A DNA stretch of 64,000 nucleotides, from contig CM059583.1 of NCBI GenBank assembly GCA_030407085.1, positions 43,493,001-43,557,000 of the forward strand, read 5' to 3'. A program made the position numbers and the translations under genes. The DNA is from Trichopria drosophilae. Its lineage: Eukaryota; Arthropoda; Insecta; Hymenoptera; Diapriidae. The notes under the pieces were generated by a model. The model made no database searches and was not told where the DNA came from. It saw only the letters and a list, made by a program, of their open reading frames with translations. The number at the start of each line of letters is the position of its first letter. The first letter of the stretch is position 1. Positions 25,801 to 37,500 of this stretch are shown piece after piece.

Positions 25801-26468
25801 TAATGAAATAAAAAGGTTTATATTACAATTAAAAAGGTCACATTTCTGAGACTTAATCAGCCTGACCTAAGCAATTCTGGTAGGCTTATTTTAACTGTTT
25901 TTCAACGTTGTTTACATTGCATAAATGAGCATTTAATAGTGCCCTGTAAACTTCAATGCAAAATTTTTTGAAATCCAGTTAAAACGATCCTACGAATGTT
26001 GATTAGCTCAGGCTGATTAAATTCTTAGAAATTTGATCTCTTTAAGGGATTTTTAGGCCCATAACAAAATGATATCTTTAAGTTAGGCACCTGAACACTT
26101 TATGATACAATTATGATATCATTTTGATTAAGGTCTTAAAAATATGACCTCTTTAAGAGGTTTTCATGCCATTACCAAAATGACACCTTTAAGTGGGTCA
26201 TGACCACATTATGATATAATTCTGATATCATTTTGAGTTTTCCTAACGAGCTCAGAAATTTTTTCTGATACCTTTCTGAGCTCTTTGCGAGATCAACTTG
26301 CTGTCTGGGTCAACAATGTTATTTTTTATTTGTTTATTTATATATGTTTATTTTATTACAAAAAGAATTTCTATTTATTGCTTTTTATTTTATATATTAA
26401 TTAATTCGTAGTAGTTTTCTTCTTATATCAACCTCTCATTCAGTGTATTTATGCTTATTATACATATA

Positions 26469-27741
26469 CACTACCGGCTAAAAGTTCGTAAACGCTCTGA
26501 ATTTTCGAACTCGTCAAATAATATGTCATACTACCGAATCCCTCGAGATATTCAAAAACGCAAAGGAAATCTTTTTACGTACCGGAATAAAGCTTTCAAG
26601 TGGCGCATACAGTTTTACATCAGACATTATTTTGTCTTAGTTGTATTTTCAAAATGTCGATGTTTGTAACTTTTTTCTTCCAACTTTTATCTTTCACCGG
26701 ATGATTAATAAATTTTTCTGGATATTGCCAATTTTTTTTTAAATACTACAAATCAAGACCTTGAAATTCATTTTTTATAAAAGTCGCTACGATTTTTTGT
26801 TGCACAATTATGATTTTTTTAAAACAGGCCCAAAGTGCGTAAACATGCAGTTTATTCGTGTTTCGCGAATCGGAATGATACGATTCCTTAAAGATGATAC
26901 AACATATTAAATTTTATAAAAAATATACTTTTTAAATGTAAACTGCGATTCAAAAACTCCAAAATATTCCAAGCTGAAATGACGTAAATAACTCAGGTGA
27001 GCATTATCCTGTCACTTTTTCTGGTATTACTGTGTTAGTATTTATCGAACACATGCAATATTTATACATAAATCATGTCAAATTATGTAACAATAACAAA
27101 ATTGAAGTCCATGAATCCATGAACACACACACACACACACAGGCGTTATTAACACATCAAAACACTCAGGTAAACCTAAGTTATTTACGTCATTTCAGCT
27201 TGGTACATTTTGGAGTTTTGAATCGCAGTTCACATTTAAAAAGTGTATATGTTTTATAAAATCTAATATGTTGTATCATCTTTAAGGAATCGTATCATTC
27301 CGATTCGCCAAACGTGAATAAACTGCATGTTCGAACTTTTGGTCTTTTTTCAAAGAATTCTCACTCAACGGGTAAAATTGGAAATTTCCAAAAAATCATA
27401 ACTTTGCAACAAAAAATCGTAGCGACTTTTATAAAAAATGGATTTCAAGGTCTTGATTTGTAGTATTTTCAAAAAAATTGGCAATGTCCAGAAAAATTTA
27501 TTAATCATCCGGTGAAAGGTAAAAGTTGGAAGAAAAAAGTTACAAAATTCGACATTTTGAAAATACAACTAAGACAAAATAATGTCTGATATAAAACTGC
27601 ATGCACCACTTGAAAGCTTTATTCCTGTACTTAAGAATATTTCCTTTGGGTTTTTTGAATATCTCAAAGGATTCGGTGGTACGACACATCATTTGACGAG
27701 TTCGAAAATTCAGAGCGTTCACGAACTTTTGGCCGCTAGTG
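26469..27741. mobile_element. Tc1-type foldback MITE, TA duplication
   Basis: Left end CACTACCGGCTAAAAGTTCG and right end inverse of CACTAGCGGCCAAAAGTTCG, each flanked by TA (26467-26468, 27742-27743). The arms are about 530-560 bp each (26469 to about 26998, about 27170 to 27741) with a short loop holding a (CA)n run at 27123-27141. TA duplication and CACTNNCGGC ends are typical of Tc1/mariner elements. No transposase. It is inserted in the inverted copy of repeat R. Confidence 0.85.
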
Positions 27742-27935
27742 TACATGGGTACATATGTATATTGACCCCCATTTTAATGTAACTTAACTGCATTATATGT
27801 TTATTTCTATATAATTTTATTTCTAGACATAATTTATTGATTTAAATTTTCTTAATTAGTAGTTATAAGTAAATATTATTCATTTCAAAATTTATTACTA
27901 AATTATGACTTCTTTATGATAAAAATGTGGTGTCA

Positions 27936-28170
27936 TAAATATGATATATTTAAGATACCTTTATGATCCCGGTTTATCGCATTCTGACCACATGATATCA
28001 TCTAAGTAATCCATAAAGACATCAAAATTATGATCTCATTTGGAGGACTTTCTGAAAAATCTGCTGTCTCGGTAAGTTGTTCTTTTGTTAATGTAAAAAA
28101 AAATACATAATTATACATTAACATTTTTAATAAATGTCTAGTGAATTAAAAAGGTTTATATTACAATTAA
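27936..28170. repeat. Right-end fragment of a CCCAGACAGC-type element and repeat R tail
   Basis: 27936-28072 contains ATATGATATATTTAAGATAC, GATATCATCTAAG and ends TCTGCTGTCTCGG, a decayed right end of the same type as 26309. 28073-28170 resumes repeat R (TAAGTTGTTCTTTTGTTAAT). Confidence 0.55.
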
Positions 28171-28173
28171 AAA

Positions 28174-28298
28174 CCCAGCAACCGAAAAAGGATTGGAAAT
28201 TGATTAAGAAGGATTCAAATGGATTCACTTGAATTCGTAATTTGTCCAAACAGAATCCCTGTGAATCCAAAAATAATATCGCCGAAAATTAAATAATA
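28174..28298. repeat. CCCAGCAACCGA-started word-rich fragment
   Basis: Starts CCCAGCAACCGAAAAAGGAT, followed by GGATTCAAATGGATTCAC and AATCCCTGTGAATCC words. It is cut at 28299 by the next MITE. No opposite end. Confidence 0.5.
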
Positions 28299-28508
28299 GG
28301 GGAGAGTGGGGCAAACTGTGACACTTTTTTCAAAGTCAATTTAAAATATATTATAACCTGTAAACATTAATTTTTGTAACACTAATCGATAGTGTGATTA
28401 CTTAAGTTGATAAAATAACAAAGATATGCATACAAAAATAACGTATTTCAATAAATATATTCATTTTTGTTAAATTTGGTTTTGTCACAGTCTGCCCCAT
28501 ACGTGGGG
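28299..28508. mobile_element. Small MITE with GGGGCA..TGTGACA ends
   Basis: Left end GGGGAGAGTGGGGCAAACTG followed by TGACA. The right end, read inversely, is GGGGCAGACTGTGACA preceded by CCCCACGTAT. About 210 bp, AT-rich interior, no coding capacity. No target duplication identified. Confidence 0.55.
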
Positions 28509-28780
28509 TACATTCCCAGCAATCGAGATTGGATAGGATTGGATTGAAAATTTCAATTCATTTTGAATTCATACTTTGATTCCGTAAATATGTATCCAAA
28601 TGGATTGAATTCCGAAGAAAGGAATCCATCTGTGTTCAATTTTACGAATACAATCGGAAGCGTAATTTGCCGGATTAAATTTCAGAAAAAGTAATCCATC
28701 TGATTTCCACTTTACGAACACAATTACGAATTCTATCGGAAGCAGTATAGGAATACAAATAAATACAGATTTATTCAATA

Positions 28781-28980
28781 GTACTTTTCGGGCCTAGGCC
28801 GTAAAGTTAAATTTTACGGCCGAGGAGCGAACACTATTTTTTGATACACTGTTCGCGAAGTAGGCACTTTACCGACTGTTTTTAGTCCGTAAAGTGCGGA
28901 AATCAGTCCGTAAAATCACACTTTACGGACTAAAAGGAGTCCGTAATGTGTGCACTTTACGGCCACGTGTATCAAAAAGT
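28781..28980. repeat. Hairpin-rich CGTAAAGTGC cassette
   Basis: Within 200 bp there are CCTAGGCCGTAAAG, its partial inverse TTTTACGGCCGAGG, and several copies of CGTAAAGTG and CACTTTACGGACT in both orientations, all able to pair. It shares CCTAGGCC, GGCCGAG, GATACA and CGTAAAGTGC-like words with the island at 59990-60375. Confidence 0.5.
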
Positions 28981-28984
28981 TTAT

Positions 28985-30600
28985 TTTTTGAAAGAAAACT
29001 TTTTTTACATTGAAATGAATGCGCTTAGATAGTTTTGAATCCGTAATGTTGAATACGGAGGCATTCGATATTTCGTTTTGAAGAAGGAAACTTTCTTTAG
29101 ATTGAAATGAATACACTTCCCTACTGGAAGTAAACGGATTCAAACCCCATCCGTATTAATACTTCGGCTATCCGTTTATATACGGTTGATAACGTTTCAA
29201 TACATTTTTAACCTCTTGTATCCGAAGGCTATCCGTGACTAATCCGTCCGTATCCGCGTCCAACATTAATTTATTCCCGACGTCTGCCGCGGATCGCACA
29301 CGGGTCCGTTCCAATACTTTCCTATCCGCGCATATCCGCGATTCGCAAATTACATTTCTAATTCGTCGTGATCCGCGGATTTCTATCCGTCTACCAATCC
29401 GCATATATCGTCTTTTATCCGTCCCGATCCGTTTCCGAGCCTATACGTTTCGATCCGTCGGTTTCAATCCGCGTCTCCATCGGTAGGCATCTGCGAGCAA
29501 TTTTAACTATCTGTGGCGGATCGGAAATGTTTTCGTTCCGTTAATTTCCTATCCACGCAACTCTGTGACTCGGAAAAATCAAGCCACTTGAGCATATTTC
29601 CATGTACATGACGAAAGGGGAGGGAGGGCAATTTCGAAAAATCGCAATACTTGAACAACCCTAACGACTATCTTACAATATTCTTACATTAAATTAATAC
29701 AACGATGTATATCCTGGTAATAAATATTCAAATGCATAATTTTTAAATAGTTCGTGCTTTGTATTACAAACTATACAAACGATAATATCAAAGTATACAA
29801 ACGAATAGAAGCTGATAGAATTTTCGTATACGCAGGCGGATATATGCGGATAAATATTTATACATTTTTACGGATAAAAAAGGATACAAGTATACAAACG
29901 AATAGAAGCGGATTTAATTTTCGTATACGCTGGCGGATATATGTGGATAAATATTGACTCAGTTTTTAAGGATTGAGACGGATGAAAGTATTTATGCAAA
30001 TAGAAACGGATAAAAAGAGGTGCACACTCGGTGCCATATCACGGATAGATACGGATAGACACGGATTCAACAGACTCATATTAGAACGGATTGAGGCGGA
30101 TCAATTTTCCATTCCACGGATCCAGAACGTATTCAGTTTTGACGAACAACAACCGATTGAAAAGAATGCAAAGTGGGCATTCAAACGGATACAAATTTTC
30201 TATCCGTTTGAATCCGTTATTTTCTATCCGTTTGAATCCGTTTACTTCCAGTAGGGTTGGATAGTTTTGAGTCCGTAATATTGAATACGGATGTATATAA
30301 AGTATCGTTTTTGAAAGAAAACTTTTCTTGCATTGAAATGAATACTTTTAGGTAGTTTTGAATCTGTAATGTTGAATATAGATGTATTCAAAGTTTCGTT
30401 TTTGATAGAAAACTTTTTTTGCATTGAAATGAATACGGTTAGATTGTTCTGAATTCGTAATGTTGAATACGGAGGCATTCAATATTTCGTTTTTAAAAAG
30501 GAAACTATTTTTGGATTGAAAATAATGCACTTGGATATTTTTTAATCCGTAATGTTGAATATATTTAAAATTTAATTTTTAAAAAGACAACTTTGGGTTA
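28985..30600. repeat. About 95-bp tandem repeat interrupted by a nested element
   Basis: Units of about 95 bp share GAAACTTTCTTTAGATTGAA, then ATGAATACACTTGGATAG and TTTTGAATCCGTAATGTTGA. Units begin near 28985 and 29085 and resume at 30257, 30313, 30410 and 30503 after the nested element at 29119-30256. Confidence 0.65.
29119..30256. mobile_element. Nested CCC-ended word-rich element (CCCTACTGG type), TT duplication
   Basis: Ends CCCTACTGGAAGTAAACGG and inverse, 26 bp identical, flanked by TT (29117-29118 and 30257-30258). The 1.1-kb interior is dominated by variants of TATCCGTTT, AATCCG and GGATACAAACG in both orientations. It sits inside a tandem-repeat unit of the host element, so the pre-insertion sequence can be read from neighbouring units. 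No coding capacity. Confidence 0.8.
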
Positions 30601-30939
30601 ATATGCATTTAGAAAGCAACCTTTTTATTCGTATGAACGAATAGAATTGTATTTACGTATTGAAATGGATTCACCGTTGACCAAAGTATTGATTCAGAAT
30701 TTAATAATTGAATCCAATTCTATACAACTCTATCCAAATTCGATTGCTGGGTTGTGTCGTATGATGTATAATAATTTTTATTAAATACATTATGATGTTA
30801 TTATAATGATTTTCCGGATAATTTTTCAGAAAACTTGAATTATTAAAGAAAAGAATGTTGACAATGGATAAAGGATAATAACCTATGGTTTCGAACGATT
30901 GAAATAATATAGGAAATGTATGAAAAGTTTTTCCAAATC

Positions 30940-31151
30940 TGTCCTGGTTTAATAGTTGGACAAGTTCGCGCGTTCATCTGTTGATTGGTGGAGGTGTTCC
31001 ACAGGAAGTTCGTCATTCCCGCGCAATAAGTGTGGAGCCAACTTCGTGCCGGTGGTCATTTGTGAAGGGAAGACGACACGACGACCGGTTCGTTATTCAT
31101 TCCGGTTTCCTCGTCTTTTCTGGTGGTCGGCGTCATTTGCTCATTCAAAAG
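30940..31151 (+). promoter_or_regulatory. CpG-richer island: probable NAP1 promoter and non-coding first exon
   Basis: 30940-31330 is clearly richer in G+C and CpG (GTTCGCGCG, CCCGCGCAATAAG, GACGACACGACGACCGG) than anything nearby and lacks repeats. A donor-like AAAAG/GTAACG occurs at 31151-31152. NAP1 needs an upstream exon because an acceptor-like ACTTACAG ends at 34536, 8 nt before its ATG. The inference is that transcription starts in this island and the 5' UTR is spliced over about 3.4 kb. Short open frames in the island have no recognisable product. Confidence 0.45.
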
Positions 31152-32473
31152 GTAACGTATAAAATTTCAAAAACATTTAACAGTGATATTCGTGGTGCTT
31201 CGCAATTTTGCCAAGTTCGAGGAATACGAAACTTTGGTTAATCGTCTTCGTTTCCGTAATTCCTTTGTCAGCGCGAAAACAAAAACCTTCGCTGCTACCG
31301 TCCCCATGTGCACGCGGTGCTCGTCTTCGCGAGTTTTCCAAAATTTTTATCATTTTATTCCAAATATTCCTATTGATATCTTAGATTTTTCCAGTCAGCT
31401 GAATCTCTACGACCTTCATCTACGCAGTATCTAAGACTCGAAAAAAATTCCGGCTTAGAGTTTCTGTAAATCGCGGTTCTGGAAAAATTTTGAATACCAT
31501 ATTTTCTCAACTCGGAAATAGGCAATTATGATCCATTCGATTTGCAAAATCGATTCTTCATTTTTACTTAGAAAAGTACAGACCCTAATCGACCACGTTA
31601 TTATCGCGGTTTTTCGAAATTCCCAAACCTCGTTTTAATCTTTTCTTTATTTATATAACATTTTCATATTTACTTCATTTTGACAGATTAAACAATAGAA
31701 TGGAGATAAAGTCAAAATTATTAACCTCAAATTTATATGTTGAATTTCGCATTTGTTTTGGTCTTATCCTCAAAATTGGTTCCATTTTTATTGCATGTGT
31801 GAGGTGAACAAAAAGTGAGAAAATCTTTTTTATGAAACTATTTTTTAATATGCAATCAAATGATTTTTAATACATTCTGTTAGGAAGTTAAAAATAAATG
31901 CAGAAATTAGAAATAGCATAGCAGGTTATATGACAGGCAACCTGCTATTTAATTCATAACTTTTGTATTTATATTTAAGGGCCCTCGAGCATGACCAAAA
32001 GCGTACGAAAAGGGAGTGAATTTTGCGCCGATCTTAAAGAAACTTTTCAGATAATATTTTTTTACAGAAATATTTATTTCGGCCACCGAGTGAGTATGGA
32101 TAAATTCTGTAGCTAGTAAGTATATAAAAATAAATTCGGAAATTGTAAATTGAATGGAAGGTTACAAATATGACAGGTGTATTGATATTGATATTTATTG
32201 CACACATACAGCAATACATTATCATACATTAATTCTAACTTATATATGATTATTATAACACATAAATAATATTTCCACTATGTAATTTAAATTCGTGTAT
32301 GATAGCAATTTAGATAAATTTTTCGCAAAATTTATAGGACGTTTGAGCTTAGCTCGTCTGCATCCAGATGTATCATTATATTGTAAAATTAATGGCGTAG
32401 TAGTTTTCGATGATGTTCTTGTGCTTGCGAAGTACAGTGTTATCCCGCATAAAACTTCCATATATCAGGTCTA

Positions 32474-32690
32474 CAGTAGGACCTCTCTTATTCTAATTAG
32501 TAAAGTTTTTGAAGATGGCACTGACCTCTCTTATTCTAATTATCCCCTTACCCCCACTTACTTTGCTTGCGAGCTTGTGATTCGTGGACAATATTTTTCG
32601 TTGACTTTTCGTGTGATAGTGGGAGAAGTCTTGTGGGGGAACGATTAGAATAAGAGAGGCTGGACAATTAAAATAAGAGAGGTCCTACTG
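32474..32690. mobile_element. CAGTAGGACCTC MITE, copy 1
   Basis: Ends CAGTAGGACCTCTCTTATTC and inverse, flanked by TA. The about 217-bp body contains CACTTACTTTGCTTGCGAGC and AGTGGGAGAAGTCTTGTG. TA target and CAGT start fit pogo-like Tc1/mariner MITEs. Other copies at 32937, 51271 and 52157. Confidence 0.8.
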
Positions 32691-32936
32691 TATTTAGTAT
32701 CCAGCTTTTGATTGCTTTGTCTTTAGATCTTAACTGTTTTATTTTTATTTTTTCTATCTTATTGTAAATGATAGGTGCAATATATAAAAAGGATCTTCTG
32801 CTGCTTGTTTTTTTCCAATTTGGAATTTTTACAGTTTTTCTATCGTGGATACACGTCTTCTTTAAAAATTTCACTGGTTGAAAGTAACCGTCCTTTATAT
32901 TCTGGATTTATTTTTAAATACTTCCTAGCTGCAGTA

Positions 32937-33148
32937 CAGTAGGACCTCTCTTGTTCTAATTGTCTTTCTTATTCTAATTGTTCCCCCACAAGTCTTCTCC
33001 CACTATAACACGAATAGTCAACGATAAATATTGTCCACGAATCACAAGCTCGCAAGCAAAGTAAGTGGGGGTAAGGGGAAAATTAGAATAAGAGAGGTCG
33101 GCGCCATCTTCAAAAACTTTACTAATTACAATAAGATAGATTCTACTG
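32937..33148. mobile_element. CAGTAGGACCTC MITE, copy 2 (inverted)
   Basis: Same family as 32474-32690 in opposite orientation; ends CAGTAGGACCTC and GATTCTACTG, flanked by TA. The two copies face each other inside one TTAA element and could pair as a hairpin. Confidence 0.8.
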
Positions 33149-33477
33149 TATTTATACATAATCACTTACTCGGTGACCAATAAGTTAATAAATATTTCTG
33201 TAAAAAATATTATCTGAATAGTTTGTATTTCTTAAAGATCGGCGCAAAAATATCATATTTTAGTCACGCTTTCGATCATGCTCGAGGGCCCTTAAGTACT
33301 TTCTAGCAACAGAATTTATCCAAAATTACTGATTCGGTGGCCAATATATCAGTAATTCTGTATACAAAAATTTTCTAAAAAATTATTTTTAGTTCTTAAA
33401 AATCGGTGTAAAATTTTCTCGCTTTTCTCCGGTCATGCTTGAGGGCCCCTAAATGGAACAAATAAATATATTTTTAA

Positions 33478-34142
33478 GGTGGTTAGACCCAAGAATATTA
33501 TATTCGGGGAAAAATATTTAATAACTTTTCCAAGAATTTAATTTTCATTATTAATAATATTGTTGAAAAGTGAAAGCATTATTCTTGTTGACACAAAAAT
33601 TAAATTGTGCAAAAATAATTTGTTTAGCCACTTTTGTTATTGATTCAAATTTTTTCTTCTTCGCTGTTAAGAATTTTTTAAAAATAAATGGAATTTAATG
33701 AATGTCGGCTTATTTTTTCGAGAAAAAAATTTTCTTTAATTTTACCGCATAATTTTTTTTAAATTCTTTGTCTGATCATGAAAATTACTCAAAATTCGTT
33801 AAAAGTAATAGTTTTTTTTTTAATTAAATAGAGATAATTTATCTTTGACTTCGGAAATTTCAAAATACCTACGGTACAGTTGTATAGAATCTTTTTTTCG
33901 AAAAAATAAGCTGTGATTCGTTAAAATCCATTCATTTTTTAAAAATTCTTAGCAGCGGAGAAGAAAAAAATTGAAAAAATAACAAAAGTGGCTTAACAAA
34001 TTATTTTTGCACATTTCAATGTTTGTTTCAAGAAGAATAATGCTTTCACTTTTCAATAATATTATTAATAATGAAAATTAAATTCTTGGAAACCTTATCA
34101 AATATTTTTCATCAACATATGATATTCTGGGGTCTAACTACC
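33478..34142. mobile_element. TTAA-flanked foldback MITE (GGTGGTTAGACCC ends)
   Basis: TTAA at 33474-33477 and 34143-34146 flank GGTGGTTAGACCC and its inverse GGGGTCTAACTACC. The arms are about 300 bp each and nearly complementary, meeting near 33810. No coding capacity. Confidence 0.85.
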
Positions 34143-34234
34143 TTAAAGAATTTTGGAAATGTTTTTGCACCTTAGGTGCAATAAATTGTTCGAGTAAAAT
34201 TTGTAGAATTGGAATATTGTGACATTTATTATGT

Positions 34235-34492
34235 ATACTGTTAAAAAATCAAATGAATTTTACCACATGTGGTAAATATTCCATGTATGATGTAAAGTTT
34301 TCTTTCAGAGATTGTATTTTTACAAATTTTTATGATTTGGCTCGATTGTAAATTCATAGTCGCGCTAAGTAAAATAACAAAAATGTTGTAAAATCCCTAA
34401 CCTCAATTGGTAAAAACTTGAGAATATTACCAAAATCTGTATGAACATTGCAGCGAGACTGTAAAATTCATTCTGATTTTTTACAGTGTAGT
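34235..34492. mobile_element. CACTG-ended small element beside the NAP1 coding start
   Basis: The left end, decayed as ACTGTTAAAAAATCAAATG, mirrors the right end CATTCTGATTTTTTACAGTG. The body repeats TGTAAAATCC, GGTAAAAAC and AATTTTACCA. Related ends or bodies occur at about 45930-46042 (ATTTTTTACAGTG), 57690-57830 and 59040-59300. CACTG ends are typical of CACTA (EnSpm) and Chapaev elements; the assignment is tentative. It lies just upstream of the NAP1 acceptor at 34536. Confidence 0.55.
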
Positions 34493-34544
34493 ATAGTGTA
34501 TTAAAATCAAGTTATTGGCAACGTCAATACTTACAGTTTTCACC

Positions 34545-37500
34545 ATGGCAACTGATCCAGAACGCGCGACTGATGGTAGCGATACGGAATCCGGCGAATA
34601 TGGATTGTTCGAAGAAGAAGACGCTGAACAGAAGTTGGTAATATACGGAGATCCAGATCGCATTAAGCGAGTTTTGAAACAGATGAATATGGATGTACCG
34701 GAGGTATTTTATTAGTTTTATTATTAGCATAATTGAGTGCCCGGATGCAAAAACGAGATAGGCGCCCGAACGGTCTGACCGGGCAGTAGGTAAAGACTAA
34801 AAAATCAAAATGCGAAAATCGAATTTTAAAAAATACTAACTTATAAAGAATTTTATGCTGTACAATATTTACATTTAACGTTTTTTACGACCTTTAGATT
34901 CCGAGAAAAAAAATGTTTTTTTATGCATATAACGCTATATCTCAGATATACATGAACGAAAAATGTAGAAAGTTTTGTGGGATACTCGGGAATGATTTCT
35001 GAAAGCAATGAGTACTGTCAAGTATCTTAATTTAATGTTGGTCTAAAGTTATTTGCCATTAAACATTGCACACTTTTTTTTTGTTTTTTATTTTCAAACG
35101 CTTGAGTCGAGTGAAGTTTTCGTAATTGAAAAACTAAAAATACTATTTTGTAGCTAAAGAATCACAAAAGATTTTGGTGAAAACAGAACTTTAATATAAT
35201 TATTTTATCTAAAGGTCGTAAAAAACGTTAAATGTAAATATTGTGCAGCATAAAATTCTTTGTAAGTTTTTATTTTAAAAATTCGATTTTTGCATTTTGA
35301 TTTTTTAGTCTTTATCTACTGCCCGGTCAGACCGTTCGAGAGCCTATCTCGTTTTTGCACCCGGGCACTCAATTATTAGAATAAGAATTTACATTGTACA
35401 TATAACAAGCTTATTTAGTATCTGCAAGTGCAATATGCGGCGCAACCTGAAGCAGTTAAAAGGAGAGTCAGAGCACTTAAACGATTACAACTAAAAACGA
35501 CACTTCTAGAAGCAGACTTCTACAAGGAAGTTCATGCGCTGGAATGTAAATACTACCAACTCAGCTCTCAGGTGTATGCGGAAAGGAGTCAAATCGTGTC
35601 CGGACTTGTCGAGCCCAAGGATGAGGATTGCGTTTGGGAAAACGATGAGGATGACGAAGGTCTCACTAATGACTTGAAAACGAAAGTAAAGATTGAAGTC
35701 AAAGACGATGAGGAAGTTAAAAAAGAAAAGTAGGTTTCTGTAAATACTATTATAAAAAAAGACATAACTAAGTTATTGCTGAGATGAAAATATTATTTTG
35801 AAATAGGGACGAGGAAAATATAAAAGGCATTCCGAACTTCTGGTTAACGATATTCAAAAACGTAAAAATGACATCGGACATGGTGCAGTTGCATGATGAA
35901 CCAATCCTCTCTCATCTTTACGATATTCAGATATTCTTCTTGAAAGAAGATCCGATGGTTGGTTACTTGTACACTTTATGAAAATTTTATTATAAAAAAT
36001 ATTTTAAAAATGAATTATTTTACAGGGTTTTGTACTAGAATTCCATTTCTCGCCCAATGAATATTTCTCCAATTCTGTCCTTACGAAACAGTATTTCATG
36101 AAATGTGAACCTGAAAAGGACGATCCGTTTAATTTTGAGGGTCCTGAAATTTATAAATGCAAGGTAAAGTTTTGATTTTTATTTCATATTCGTCAAGCGC
36201 CAACGACATTGGGTACATTGTTTTCATGAATTTTCAGGGTTGCACAATTGATTGGAAGAAAGGAAAAAATGTAACGGTAAAAACTATTAAGAAATGCCAG
36301 AAGCACAAATCTCGAGGGACTACGCGCGTCTTGACCAAAACAGTCTCAAATGATTCTTTCTTTAATTTCTTCACATCTCCGGTTGGTAAGTATCAACAAA
36401 AATTCTTCATTGTTCTTCATCTTTTCTGCTATGTCTTCTGAGTTATTTAAGACCAAACAGAAAAAAATCGTTAGGCAGATTTTTGCGAAAATTGAGTTTC
36501 TGCATATTTTATGCTGAAAAACCTGCTACTTTAGCTGTTATTCAATCCAAAGACCTGTATGCTTAAATATTTTTTAGAAATTTCACATCTGTAGTATATG
36601 TTTTAAGATATTAAAGCGAAAAAGGAAAAAAAAAATAGTTAAATATGCTTATAAGGGAACCAATTTTTCCTCTGAATGTTGAAAACCATATGATTTGTTA
36701 TTCGAGCTTAATTTTATTTTTTGAACTTCTAATATTTTTAATAAATGAAAAGCGGGAATAACAATTATATTTTAATAAGAGTTTTTTATTATTTGTTTGT
36801 TTGTTAACCCATTAACGTCAAGTAGGACAATTTTTTCACTTCAATTTCAATAAAGAATTTCATATGAAAATCCAAGTTCAAATAAATTGAAAGGTACATG
36901 TCTTATTATTTTCGAGGTCGCTCTTTTCAATGCAGTTGTCCAAATTAAGCTATCTTAAATACAAAATTAAATATGTCGATTTAAATGTCAAAATAACGCG
37001 AAAAATTGAGTGTTCTTTTTTATAAAACATTTTTTTCTCATCGAAAGAATATTTGTCGTCAGAAAATTTCTTCATTAAACGTGGACCCAATAGTTATAGT
37101 ATCAAGAGAAATTTTTTTAATATTTAAAAACTAACATGGTGATCACAAAATGGCGACTCCAATGACAAATTTCTAATTCAAACTTGACAATTGTTTTTCT
37201 TGAAAACTTAGACTTCAGAAAAAATTTTCTAAGAATAAATACGTTTTAGAATGAGTCAAAAAATCATCTCAAATTTTTCCAGAATATATTGTTAAAATTT
37301 TTTGTTTTTCGAAAATTCGAAAAATCGAAATTTTTAAAAAAGTCGTCCAAAAAATCTGAAAAAATTTGAGAGTATTCTTTGACCAATTCAAAGATATTTT
37401 TGTTCTAAGGAAATTTTTCTAAAGTCTACAGTTTTCAAGAAAAAAAATTACTAGTCTTGAAATCTAGAAAAGTTTAATAATTTTTTTTTCTTGTAAACTG

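Larger units (their letters stand above)
23566..26309. mobile_element. CCC-ended element with about 480-bp inverted arms (CCCAGACAGC type)
   Basis: The terminal inverted repeat starts CCCAGACAGCAAGTTGATCT, and the first 26 bp are identical at both ends. The arms stay similar for about 480 bp (23566-24050 against 25820-26309). The arms are built from variants of AAAATGATATCAGAA, ATATCATAA and CTTAAAGAGGTCA. The interior (24050-25820) holds other repeats, including the word-rich block at 24803. No open frame resembles a transposase, so this copy is non-autonomous. Local target duplication is not clear, but related junctions (see findings) suggest TA. Confidence 0.75.
28515..30751. mobile_element. 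CCC-ended word-rich element (CCCAGCAATCGA type), TT duplication
   Basis: Ends are CCCAGCAATCGA (28515) and TCGATTGCTGGG (30740-30751), flanked by TT on both sides (28513-28514, 30752-30753). The interior consists of GAATCC, GGATTGAAAT and AATCCGTAATG words, including a minisatellite of about 95-bp period around 28985-29118 and 30257-30600. It hosts a hairpin cassette (about 28781-28980) and a nested element of similar architecture (29119-30256). No transposase-like frame. Confidence 0.75.
31979..33291. mobile_element. TTAA-flanked element with GGGCCCTCGAGC ends
   Basis: Ends GGGCCCTCGAGCATGACC and inverse, each next to TTAA (31975-31978, 33292-33295). The arms share GATCTTAAAGAAA, ATTATCTGA and TTTACAGAAATATTTATT in inverted order. 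A further diverged right-end copy follows at 33300-33450 (GGTCATGCTTGAGGGCCCCT). Two copies of the CAGTAGGACCTC MITE sit inside (32474-32690, 32937-33148). No transposase. Confidence 0.75.

Noticed and set aside
23566..30751. Regularly repeated short words resembling a CRISPR-like or satellite array
   Set aside because: Unit lengths vary, spacers are not unique and of constant size, and the genome is eukaryotic with spliced genes; the words belong to mobile-element interiors.
30956..31434. Coding exons in the CpG-rich island
   Set aside because: Three overlapping frames in different phases, none with recognisable protein sequence; a promoter plus 5' UTR exon fits the composition and the donor at 31151 better.
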